Source: Bradyrhizobium sediminis (GTDB taxonomy: Bacteria; Pseudomonadota; Alphaproteobacteria; Rhizobiales; Xanthobacteraceae). From it: a DNA stretch of 64,000 bases. The translations under genes and the position numbers were made by a program. Of this stretch, positions 15,950 through 22,887 are shown piece after piece; within the stretch, counting starts at the first letter, position 1, and each line of letters opens with the position of its first letter. The notes under the pieces were generated by a model, which worked only from the letters and a program-made list of their open reading frames with translations, was not told the origin of the DNA and did not search any database. The stretch is from positions 1,746,501 through 1,810,500 of the forward strand of contig NZ_CP076134.1 of assembly GCF_018736085.1 (NCBI RefSeq), written 5' to 3'.

Positions 15950-16258
15950 ATGGCGATCGATCTCAAGAGCGAATGGTCCGCCGCTGATGTCAGCGCGCTG
16001 CTTGCTTCGGTCGAGGATGATCGGAGCTGGCGTCTCGAAGTCCTGGCTGACGGGACGGCCAAGCTGAATGATCTGAGCGCCGTGCCGGACGCAGCTTATG
16101 AAGAGTCGCTGCACTGCTTCTTCGAGATCTGGGAGCAGGGAACGGACTTCGTCGGTCCGGGCGCCGCATGCGACAAGAGCTTGTGCAAGAAGATCGAGAA
16201 ACTCCTTCGAGAGAATTATCCGGCGCTCAAGGGCGCGCGGACGCTTTCAGCGCTCTGA
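15950..16258 (+). CDS. Protein of unknown function, first in a five-gene set
   Basis: Encodes 102 residues; AAGGACAGG precedes the ATG. It is acidic, with three cysteines (LHCFFEIWEQG, ACDKSLCKK). It lies 21 bp before a Rieske gene and probably shares its transcript with the four genes that follow. No family recognised. Confidence 0.6.
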   Translation: MAIDLKSEWSAADVSALLASVEDDRSWRLEVLADGTAKLNDLSAVPDAAYEESLHCFFEIWEQGTDFVGPGAACDKSLCKKIEKLLRENYPALKGARTLSAL

Positions 16259-16279
16259 GCGATGGCAGGGGGGTAAGGC

Positions 16280-16765
16280 ATGAAAGGCGCGCCGCTCGCG
16301 GAACGAGGTCGGGAGATGTCGTCAACTGAACTTGAGGTCTTCGCCGTTTGCGCTGCCGACGACATCGAGCGGGGCGATGCCAGGGCCTTCAGCCTGTCGC
16401 GCGTCACCGAGGCCGGCGAGAACCGGCCGTTTCCGATCGTCATCGTCCGGACCCATGCCGACGGCTATTTCGGCTATGTCAATTCCTGCCCGCATGAAGG
16501 CATCTGGCTCAATTTCGGGGAAGGCAACTTCTTCACGCCGGATCGGGCATTCCTCAAATGCGGCAGGCACGGTTCGACCTTCGAGATTGAAACCGGGCTG
16601 TGCATCGACGGACGGTGCAAGGACAAGAGCCTGGAGCCGATCGCGCTCGCGGTGGTCGATGGCGACGTCTGTGTTTGCGGCGTTGCGCTGGTCGAGGACC
16701 ACGGCGTGCCCAATCCGTTCGATGAACTCGACGATACCATGGAAATCATGATTCATCCGGATTGA
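16280..16765 (+). CDS. Second Rieske-type [2Fe-2S] ferredoxin
   Basis: Encodes 161 residues. Ligands are Cys70-Pro-His72 and Cys94-Gly-Arg-His97, followed by the GLCIDGRC segment also present in the paralog at 3559. It is longer at both ends than that paralog. There is no membrane segment. Two soluble Rieske ferredoxins in one nif region suggest dedicated redox partners. The partner of this one is not evident from its neighbours. Confidence 0.8.
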   Translation: MKGAPLAERGREMSSTELEVFAVCAADDIERGDARAFSLSRVTEAGENRPFPIVIVRTHADGYFGYVNSCPHEGIWLNFGEGNFFTPDRAFLKCGRHGSTFEIETGLCIDGRCKDKSLEPIALAVVDGDVCVCGVALVEDHGVPNPFDELDDTMEIMIHPD

Positions 16766-16813
16766 CGAGGGGAGCTGCGCCGCCCGGCGACGGCCCAACG
16801 AGGAGGCCTGTGA

Positions 16814-17152
16814 ATGGACGATGTGAATCGGGAGTGCAGGTTCTTCGTCTCCTATAGCGGCGTCAAACTGCCTTTCAACCTCGTGAACCCGATCGATCCG
16901 GAAATGCTCTCGCACCGCAACACCTTCATCCGCGCCTATTTCGACCAGGCGGGGAAGTTGAGCGGTTTCGACAAGGTCGTTTATGGCGAGGTTGAACTCT
17001 CGCACCGTTACGAATATCACGCCAATGGCGCGTTGAAGCGGGCGGAGATCGCAATGCCGGATGAGGAGCCGGCGGCGCTCGACTTCGACGAGGCCGCGGC
17101 GCCCGGTGTTCGGCCCGTGAGGGCGGCGGGAATTGACGAGGAAGGCCCATGA
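16814..17152 (+). CDS. Nif-associated protein of unknown function
   Basis: Encodes 112 residues. The N-terminal 75 residues look conserved (RFFVSYSGVKLPFNLVNPI, RNTFIRAYFD, VVYGEVELSHRYEY), suggesting a beta-rich domain; the C-terminal part is acidic and low in complexity. GAGGAGG lies before the ATG. It overlaps the next small gene by ATGA. Confidence 0.7.
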   Translation: MDDVNRECRFFVSYSGVKLPFNLVNPIDPEMLSHRNTFIRAYFDQAGKLSGFDKVVYGEVELSHRYEYHANGALKRAEIAMPDEEPAALDFDEAAAPGVRPVRAAGIDEEGP

Positions 17153-17316
17153 CGGTCGCAGGATTGCTTGAAGCGCTGGCGAAGATGCCAAAGGATGCGG
17201 TCGTCCTGATGGAGAGCGGCGGCGGTTTGTCGCTTGTCGCCGGGCTCGATTTCGTCGAGGAACAGGGGGCCGGCGCGCCGGCCGAGGTCATCTTGCTGCC
17301 GAACATGGATGAGTGA
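17149..17316 (+). CDS. Very small nif-region protein (55 residues)
   Basis: ATG at 17149 overlaps the previous stop and follows GAGGAAGG; the frame ends with TGA at 17314. The translation begins MTVAGLLEALAKMP and ends ILLPNMDE, a plausible soluble alpha/beta mini-domain. Its coupling, ribosome site and codon use all match its neighbours, so I consider it real. Function unknown. Confidence 0.65.
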   Translation: MTVAGLLEALAKMPKDAVVLMESGGGLSLVAGLDFVEEQGAGAPAEVILLPNMDE

Positions 17317-17364
17317 TCTTTTCGTCGAACGTCGCCGCCATGCGCGGCGACCCCGGAGTGAATG

Positions 17365-17793
17365 ATGTCTGAGATCGTAGCGGAAATATCGATGTTCGAG
17401 CGAATCGGCGGCGCCGTCGTCGTCGATCGGCTGGTGGAGGCATTCTACGGCAGGATGGACGCGCTGCCTGAAGCGACCACGATCAGGGCCATGCACGCGG
17501 CGGATCTCGGGCCGGTCAAGAATGTGCTCAAGCGTTATCTGACCGAGTGGACCGGCGGCCCCAAGCTCTATTCTCCGGAAAAGGGCCACCCGCGGCTGCG
17601 GCAGCGGCATATGGGATTTGCGATCGGCAACGCCGAGCGCGATGCATGGCTGCTCTGTATGCGCGGTGCGCTCGAGGAGACGGTCGCAGACGGCAATGCG
17701 CGGCAGGAACTCGACATGGCGTTGACCAAGCTCGCGGACTGGATGCGCAACCAGGCCGGCAATCCTCACGACGCCGGAACCGGGCGTCCCTGA
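17365..17793 (+). CDS. Truncated haemoglobin (group II-like globin)
   Basis: Encodes 142 residues. The 2/2 globin pattern is clear: MFERIGGAVVVDRLVEAFYGRMD at the start, LTEWTGGPKLYSPEKGHPRLRQRHMGFAIG in the E-F region (His in HPRLRQRH near the haem), and AWLLCMRGAL for helix G. Start at 17365 is preferred over 17362 by spacing from GGAG. It may scavenge NO or O2 near nitrogenase; it ends the 15950 gene set. Confidence 0.85.
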   Translation: MSEIVAEISMFERIGGAVVVDRLVEAFYGRMDALPEATTIRAMHAADLGPVKNVLKRYLTEWTGGPKLYSPEKGHPRLRQRHMGFAIGNAERDAWLLCMRGALEETVADGNARQELDMALTKLADWMRNQAGNPHDAGTGRP

Positions 17794-17836
17794 GACAAGC
17801 AGTGAGATCGCTGCGGCAACCTGGCTCCGGCTTCGA

Positions 17837-18076
17837 TCACAGCGGGGTTCCGAAAAACGCCTCTTCGTCGCCGCCCCAGGCCTTGTGCAACGCCAGCGCG
17901 CTGCGCCATTTTGCAGCCTCGGAATCGTCGGCGTTGCGATGGGTGATCTTGCCGTCGGGGTTTTCGGCGAGCAGGTAGGCCTTCCCGTTTCGGATGAAAC
18001 GATTGAGGTCCTTGGTGTCGGTCGGACGCACGACGCATCGCGGCGCCTCGTCGATGACAATGGTGGTCGGAAGCAT
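17837..18076 (-). CDS. Small protein of unknown function, last in the yqeB-led set
   Basis: Encodes 79 residues; start at 18076 follows AGGAGAG. It has one cysteine, a basic/aromatic LNRFIRNGKAYLLAENPDGKI core and a C-terminal WGGDEEAFFG. It lies 30 bp after the preceding small gene. No family recognised. Confidence 0.6.
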   Translation of the reverse strand: MLPTTIVIDEAPRCVVRPTDTKDLNRFIRNGKAYLLAENPDGKITHRNADDSEAAKWRSALALHKAWGGDEEAFFGTPL

Positions 18077-18106
18077 ATCTTCTCTCCTTTCCATCAAGTC
18101 CGATGG

Positions 18107-18352
18107 CTAGAACCCGTCTTCCCGTCGGCCCCAGGGATGTGCGCCGGCTACAAGCGGGGCCTTGACGCCGGCTTTTTCGATGTCGGAGAGGCTCTTGTAG
18201 AACGTGCCCTCGTGAACCAATGTGCCGCCCTTGGTGGTGATCGCCACATAGCGGGCCCCGGGATCGGTCTCGCAAAGATAACCGCCGCCCGGATCGAGCG
18301 TTGAGCGGGCGTTGCCATCCCAATCGATGAAGAAACCGGCTGCTATCGACAT
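18107..18352 (-). CDS. Small protein of unknown function
   Basis: Encodes 81 residues; GAAGGAGA precedes the ATG. It contains FIDWDGNARSTLDPGGGY and ARYVAITTKGGTLVHEG, suggesting a small beta-rich protein. One cysteine. It lies in the minus-strand operon running from 21512 to 17837. Confidence 0.6.
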   Translation of the reverse strand: MSIAAGFFIDWDGNARSTLDPGGGYLCETDPGARYVAITTKGGTLVHEGTFYKSLSDIEKAGVKAPLVAGAHPWGRREDGF

Positions 18353-18433
18353 CGAAAGTCTCCTTCAAGTCATTCCCGTCGACCTCTGACGGGTTCGATC
18401 GGGTTCGCGACTGCCCCAGCCGCATTGCGCGGA

Positions 18434-18754
18434 CTACGGACCGTCAGCGTCCGAAACCAGCTTCGCCAATCCCTTCTCGATGATGGCAAGGCAGGCCAGA
18501 AAGCGATCGTATTCCGCCTTGCTGATGCTGATCATTTCGGATGAGGCGAGCGGCGCCGATCGGGATGTCGCCGCTTCAACCGCCTCGAACAGGACTTTTT
18601 CGAGCTGAAAGATCCGCTCGCTCGCCCGCTCCAGGTAGGGCAGGGGATTGGCGCGAATGTTCGCCTCGTGCAAGGCGCTCAGTTCCAGAAGCGTTCGCAG
18701 GCGGCGCGCGGCCTTGCGATCCTCGGTACCGAAATCGTGCCTGATGACGCTCAT
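18434..18754 (-). CDS. Helical protein of unknown function
   Basis: Encodes 106 residues, almost entirely predicted helical (KAARRLRTLLELSALHEANI; SERIFQLEKVLFEAVEAA), with a possible short coiled coil around residues 40-65. One cysteine near the C-terminus. It lies 99 bp after the hydrolase gene in the yqeB-led set. Confidence 0.58.
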   Translation of the reverse strand: MSVIRHDFGTEDRKAARRLRTLLELSALHEANIRANPLPYLERASERIFQLEKVLFEAVEAATSRSAPLASSEMISISKAEYDRFLACLAIIEKGLAKLVSDADGP

Positions 18755-18853
18755 CGCTTTCTCTGCGCCCCGCGCGGCAGGCGATCGATCTCGGAGCGGT
18801 CGCCGGTTGCGTTGCAGCTATGTCCTGGCGCTTCACTCCGCATCGTTGTCGCA

Positions 18854-19624
18854 TCAATCCATCGGCGGTTCGAGATCGTCGGCGCCTTCTTTCTTCTTCT
18901 TTTTCTTCTCGACCTTGGCCTGGGCGTAGGCCCCGGCATTCTTCAGGGCGATCGGGGGTTGGCCCTCGACATATTGGGAGATCCACACCAGCGTCCGTGC
19001 CAGTGCCGCTTTCGCCGCCTCGTCGTGATAGCTGTCGCGGTCGTCGCAATTGAACGCGTGCGCCGCGCCCGGATACGAGAATGCGCTGACATCCGGCCGG
19101 TGCGATCGAAACTGGCTAACCTGCTCGAGGGGAGTCAGCGGATCGGCCTCGCCAAAATGCAGCAGGGTAGGCACTTTCCGCTTTTCGCGGTAATCGTCGA
19201 CGATCCCGCCGCCATAATACCCGACGGTACATGCCACTCCGCTGACGCGATTGGCGGAAACGTAGGCGAGGTATCCGCCCCAGCCATATCCGACGACCGT
19301 CACCTTGCCGGCGCTCTTGACGGCATCCACCGTCTCTTGAATATCGCCGATCGCGCGGTCCGTGCCGACCTGTTGCATCAGGTTCGCGCCCTCGGCGAGG
19401 CCGCCTTCGTCATAACCCAGTGCGACGTCCGCCTTCACGGAGTCGAAAAGCGCTGGCGCGATGGCGAGATAGCCCTTCGCGGCGAATTCGTCCGTGACCT
19501 TTCGGATCTGGGGATTGATGCCGAAGCGATCCTGAATGACGACGACGGCGCCTTTTGGCATCCCGTCGGGATCGGCACGATAGGCGGAAAACCTGTGTCC
19601 GTCGCCGGCTGTCAGCTCGATCAT
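18854..19624 (-). CDS. Dienelactone hydrolase family protein without its nucleophile
   Basis: Encodes 256 residues with an alpha/beta-hydrolase fold. The nucleophile elbow reads VGYGWGGYLAY; the position that is Cys in dienelactone hydrolase (GxCxGG) is Gly114. The nearby glutamate is Asp32 (VIQDRFGIN). The acid (GEADPLTP) and base (GAAHAF) remain. A lysine run and an acidic tail close the protein. Catalysis by the usual mechanism looks unlikely. It sits between the MIP18-like gene and small unknowns in a NifA-linked operon. Confidence 0.8.
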   Translation of the reverse strand: MIELTAGDGHRFSAYRADPDGMPKGAVVVIQDRFGINPQIRKVTDEFAAKGYLAIAPALFDSVKADVALGYDEGGLAEGANLMQQVGTDRAIGDIQETVDAVKSAGKVTVVGYGWGGYLAYVSANRVSGVACTVGYYGGGIVDDYREKRKVPTLLHFGEADPLTPLEQVSQFRSHRPDVSAFSYPGAAHAFNCDDRDSYHDEAAKAALARTLVWISQYVEGQPPIALKNAGAYAQAKVEKKKKKKEGADDLEPPMD

Positions 19625-19667
19625 GGTGTCCTCGTCTCTCTCGGTTCTGTTGCTGCAAAGGTGGATT

Positions 19668-20051
19668 TCAGATCAAGCCCAGTTCCAGTTGAACGTCTTC
19701 CGACATTCGTGACTTGTCCCAGGGCGGATCGAACACAAGATTGACATCCACGGTGCCGACGCCCTCGACGCCAATGACAGCTGTCTGCACCATCTTCACC
19801 ATTTCGCCGGCGACGGGACAGCCGGGCGCCGTTAGTGTCATGTCGATCTCAACATGGCCCCATTGTTTCGGCTCTATCCGGTAAATCAGTCCGAGATCGT
19901 AGATGTTTACCGGTATCTCCGGATCATGCACCGTGCGCAGCGCAGCGATGATGCGCTCGGTCAGGCTGCTCGAGCCTGTCTCGGAGGGAGCCAGCGCGTC
20001 ACCGCCCGCAAGCGTCGGTGAGGCGACATCGATTCTGCCATCATCCATCAT
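19668..20051 (-). CDS. MIP18/DUF59 family Fe-S assembly factor (SufT/PaaD-like)
   Basis: Encodes 127 residues. Conserved HDPEIPVNIYDLGLIY, LTAPGCPVAG with the key cysteine, and FDPPWDKSRMS define the family. The 30-residue N-terminal extension is low in complexity. Such proteins take part in Fe-S cluster maturation. Position in an operon headed by a molybdoenzyme factor under sigma-54 control suggests a nitrogenase-related role (inference). Confidence 0.88.
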   Translation of the reverse strand: MMDDGRIDVASPTLAGGDALAPSETGSSSLTERIIAALRTVHDPEIPVNIYDLGLIYRIEPKQWGHVEIDMTLTAPGCPVAGEMVKMVQTAVIGVEGVGTVDVNLVFDPPWDKSRMSEDVQLELGLI

Positions 20052-20132
20052 TCGCCGGTCTCCGTTTTGTGACCATCCCCTCGTCTCAGCTCTTGCGAAT
20101 CATTCTCTGCAAGGTCGATGCCAGCCGGCTTC

Positions 20133-20612
20133 TCAACTGACGCCCTCGGCCAGCGCCGCGACGACCGGCCATCCGACGGCGCCCGCGGGATCCAGCCGCT
20201 GCAAAGCTGCGAGCATCTGGTTGGCTCGCTGCGGGTCGTTCTGCCGCAGATGGATGAAAGCGAGTGCCTTCAAGGTGTAGAGCGCAAAACGGCCGGGGCC
20301 ATCGGGAACAACGCGCTGCGGCTGCCATTGCCGCCAGTCGGCGTCCCATCCTGCCTGGCTTGCCGCTTCCCTAAGGCCGCTCTCTGCCGCGATCTGCGCC
20401 TGGTCGAGATGGCCCTGATAGGTATGGATCTTGTACAGGCAGAAGTAGATCGGAAGCTGCGCCGGCGCCGCCGCCAGCGCCCGCCGAAACAGCCGGTCCG
20501 CCTGCGCGCGATCGTGGCGATAGACCGCGACTCCCTGTTGCAGCAACGCGTCGACGTCTTCGGGAAGGTCTCCGAAATTGATCGTGTCGCGTTCTGCGAA
20601 CAGCTCGGTCAT
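20133..20612 (-). CDS. TPR-like helical protein, paralog of the 10380 gene
   Basis: Encodes 159 residues. Repeated helical pairs (GVAVYRHDRAQADRLFRRAL; LYTLKALAFIHLRQNDPQRA) fit tetratricopeptide units. The similarity to the nifB-operon protein at 10380 lies in the middle and end. No cysteines other than one in YFCLYK. It lies 36 bp after the yqeB-like gene and is probably an adaptor. Confidence 0.7.
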   Translation of the reverse strand: MTELFAERDTINFGDLPEDVDALLQQGVAVYRHDRAQADRLFRRALAAAPAQLPIYFCLYKIHTYQGHLDQAQIAAESGLREAASQAGWDADWRQWQPQRVVPDGPGRFALYTLKALAFIHLRQNDPQRANQMLAALQRLDPAGAVGWPVVAALAEGVS

Positions 20613-20648
20613 GTGACGCCCGGAACGTTGATGCTCATCGCTGCGGGC

Positions 20649-21512
20649 TCACTTGACGAGGTGAAGCGTCTGGCCGGTCTTCTCCGGAACATTCGGCTGA
20701 TGCAACGAAATAGCCTTTGCCACGGCGTTCGCAATGAGCTGGCCCCGGCTGTCGATGCCGGTCCAGTTCGCCTTGCGCCCGCGGGAATCGATTTCAAGAA
20801 GCTTTACGCCCGAGGGCACCTCGGTCCCGTCGCGGACGACGCCTCGCAGGATGCCGTCGAACGGCGCGCGTACCGGGATGTTTCCGAGATGGCCGACGAC
20901 GTAATCCTTGAAGACACGCGTGCCGATTTCGATTGCCGTCTTCCATCGGCCGGAGCATTCCGAGCGGACGAAGCGTTCCCCCCAGTGATTTCCAAGGCGG
21001 CGCGACACGCCATCGGGCGGATCCGCCGGCCCTTGCCGGACGATCTGTCCCGCTTTGCCCGGCCACGTTTCGATCGCGACGTCACAATTGGAGCCGCCGC
21101 AAAAGCCGGGGCCGAGACCTATCGTCAATCGGGCGAGCCGGCGCAAATCGGGGGTGGCGAGATATTTCTGCATCCTGGCATCCACCAAAATATCCAGGCT
21201 GCGCAGGACAATGAGATCAAGCAGCCCAAGCTCGGTGACGAGAACGCCGGGCGCGCGTCCGAAACTGGCGCGAATTTCGAAGCCGGTGTCGGCCCGCTGC
21301 GCTGCAACGCCGGCAACGCTGACCGCATCCTCGAACAGCGCATCATGGAAGGCCATTTTTCGCCGGATCACCGGCGGCAACGGATCATGCGAAAGGACCA
21401 CTCCATAGCCATTGCGGCGAAGCAGTACCGCGACGGCCGAAGCAATCTCGTTGGTGCCGAGAATCACGGCGAATCGATCAGGTGAATTGAGCCGCATAGT
21501 CTGGGTTCTCAT
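20649..21512 (-). CDS. YqeB/EF2563-type (XdhC-related) molybdenum hydroxylase maturation factor
   Basis: Encodes 287 residues from ATG at 21512 (21497 also possible). The region FAVILGTNEIASAVAVLLRRNGYGVVLSHDP and the MAFHDALFED segment match the YqeB/EF2563 group linked to molybdenum hydroxylases; GLGPGFxGGxNCD and VRAPFDGILRGVVRDGTEV follow. The chosen starts lie just downstream of a sigma-54 promoter (21539-21554); an upstream start at 21731 would precede it. A role in handling Mo or its cofactor for nitrogenase is an inference. Confidence 0.72.
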   Translation of the reverse strand: MRTQTMRLNSPDRFAVILGTNEIASAVAVLLRRNGYGVVLSHDPLPPVIRRKMAFHDALFEDAVSVAGVAAQRADTGFEIRASFGRAPGVLVTELGLLDLIVLRSLDILVDARMQKYLATPDLRRLARLTIGLGPGFCGGSNCDVAIETWPGKAGQIVRQGPADPPDGVSRRLGNHWGERFVRSECSGRWKTAIEIGTRVFKDYVVGHLGNIPVRAPFDGILRGVVRDGTEVPSGVKLLEIDSRGRKANWTGIDSRGQLIANAVAKAISLHQPNVPEKTGQTLHLVK

Positions 21513-21538
21513 GGCTGGCCGTCGAGTTCCATTCTGGA

Positions 21539-21554
21539 AGCAAGAGCCGGGCCG
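21539..21554 (-). promoter_or_regulatory. Sigma-54 promoter of the yqeB-led operon
   Basis: The minus strand reads CGGCCCGGCTCTTGCT: GG-N10-GC, perfect TTGCT. Transcription would begin near 21527. The NifA site is about 140 bp upstream. Confidence 0.68.
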
Positions 21555-21691
21555 AGGAGATCGAGGCCAGAATAGAAGAGATAAAAAAACCACTGCGATC
21601 GACCGGATGCGGCATTTCAGTGCGGATATGGCGTTTCCGTCGTGATCGGACGCGGGACGCGCGTCATATCCGGAACAGTGCCGGCGTTGGA

Positions 21692-21707
21692 TGTCGTAAA
21701 CCCGACA
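21692..21707. promoter_or_regulatory. NifA site shared by yqeB-like and bolA operons
   Basis: TGTCGTAAACCCGACA is an exact TGT-N10-ACA with extended dyad (TGTCG/CGACA). It lies 85 bp upstream of the plus promoter and 138 bp upstream of the minus one. Apart from these elements the 334-base gap 21513-21846 holds no gene. Confidence 0.87.
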
Positions 21708-21791
21708 TCTGACGGCGTGCCTTCGCGCCAAAATGTGAAAATCGGAACGCTATTCCAGCGTTGCGGCGAGAGCCCGGTGCTGTTGGCGAGT

Positions 21792-21807
21792 TGGTTTGGA
21801 CCTTGCA
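21792..21807 (+). promoter_or_regulatory. Sigma-54 promoter of the bolA-grx4-ferredoxin operon
   Basis: TGGTTTGGACCTTGCA: GG-N10-GC with perfect -12 half. The frame start at 21796 is inside it, so translation must begin at 21847. Confidence 0.78.
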
Positions 21808-21846
21808 AGGAGAAGCCAGGAGATCGTCACAGCAGGAGCGAACGCG

Positions 21847-22080
21847 ATGGCAATGGCCGGACCGGACATCGAACGTCTCATCAAGCAGGCCTTCCCGGAT
21901 GCGCATGTCGTCGTCGTGGACCTCGCCGGGGACGGCGACCATTACGGCGCGCGCGTCACCTCCGCGGCCTTCACCGGCAAAAGCCGGATCCAGCAGCACC
22001 AGATGGTCTACGCCGCGCTGCAGGGGCAGATGGGGGGCGCCCTCCATGCGCTGGCTCTCGAAACCGTGGCGCCGAAGTAG
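21847..22080 (+). CDS. BolA family protein
   Basis: Encodes 77 residues from ATG at 21847, preceded by GGAGCG. The family core is visible: [30 protein letters not shown], then [18 protein letters not shown]. BolA proteins form [2Fe-2S]-bridged complexes with CGFS glutaredoxins, and the next gene encodes one. The pair may carry clusters or sense iron for nitrogenase synthesis. Confidence 0.9.
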   Translation: MAMAGPDIERLIKQAFPDAHVVVVDLAGDGDHYGARVTSAAFTGKSRIQQHQMVYAALQGQMGGALHALALETVAPK

Positions 22081-22135
22081 TGGCCCTCGTCGGCATCCGG
22101 CGGGCCAAACGCAATCAACCATCGAGGAGAACAAG

Positions 22136-22468
22136 ATGATGAGTTCAACGGCCGGGCGTATCAAGGACGTGATCGCAAGCAGCGACGTCGTGCTGTTCAT
22201 GAAGGGCGTGCCGGCCGCGCCGCAATGCGGATTTTCCGCAGCCGTGGTGCAGATCCTCTCCAGCCTCGCGGTGCCGTTCAAGAGCGTCGATGTGCTCTCT
22301 GATCCGCAAATTCGCGAGGGCATCAAGACCTTCTCGAACTGGCCGACCATCCCGCAGCTCTACGTCAAGGGCGAATTCCTCGGCGGTTCCGACATCGTCA
22401 GGGAAATGTTTCAGGCCGGAGAGCTCAAGGCGTTGTTGAGCGACAAGGGAATTGCGACCACGACATGA
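22136..22468 (+). CDS. grxD: Monothiol glutaredoxin (Grx4/CGFS type)
   Basis: Encodes 110 residues. The CGFS active site begins at Cys31 ([11 protein letters not shown]), with [20 protein letters not shown] as glutathione-binding segment. Such proteins hold a [2Fe-2S] cluster with glutathione and pass it on. GAGGAGAA precedes the ATG. Next to bolA, it is probably a nif-specific copy besides a housekeeping one elsewhere. Confidence 0.93.
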   Translation: MMSSTAGRIKDVIASSDVVLFMKGVPAAPQCGFSAAVVQILSSLAVPFKSVDVLSDPQIREGIKTFSNWPTIPQLYVKGEFLGGSDIVREMFQAGELKALLSDKGIATTT

Positions 22469-22830
22469 CAGACACGGCTGACATCGCGGAAGCATCCGAT
22501 TTCGACCTCCCGCAGGTCTATAAACATCACGTCTTTGCCTGCCACACGCAGCGGCCGCCGGGCCATCCGCGTGGAAGCTGCGGGGCCTTGGGCGCCCAGC
22601 CGCTATGGGATCGGCTGGGCAAGGCGATCGAGACCGAAGGACTGGCCGAGATCGGCTTTACCGCCTCGGGCTGTCTCGGCTTCTGCAAGGCCGGTCCGCT
22701 GATGGTCGTCTATCCCGAGGGAGTCTGGTATCGGCCGACCACACCGGAGGATATCGACGAAATCGTCGAACAGCATTTCAAGCAGGGCAAGCGGGTGGAT
22801 CGCCTCGTCATGGTGCTGACGCGGCGCTGA
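22465..22830 (+). CDS. Thioredoxin-like [2Fe-2S] ferredoxin
   Basis: Encodes 121 residues. Cysteines occur as [17 protein letters not shown] and [10 protein letters not shown], the C-x(10-12)-C...C-x3-C arrangement of clostridial-type thioredoxin-fold ferredoxins. ATGA overlap with grxD. Homologs occur near nif genes and may carry electrons or serve in cluster repair. [10 protein letters not shown] is the conserved strand after the last ligand. Confidence 0.88.
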   Translation: MTDTADIAEASDFDLPQVYKHHVFACHTQRPPGHPRGSCGALGAQPLWDRLGKAIETEGLAEIGFTASGCLGFCKAGPLMVVYPEGVWYRPTTPEDIDEIVEQHFKQGKRVDRLVMVLTRR

Positions 22831-22887
22831 GCCGTCGCATTCCGTAGTCGAGAAAATGCTTCGCTCCTTGAAGGCGCCGAGCGGGTT

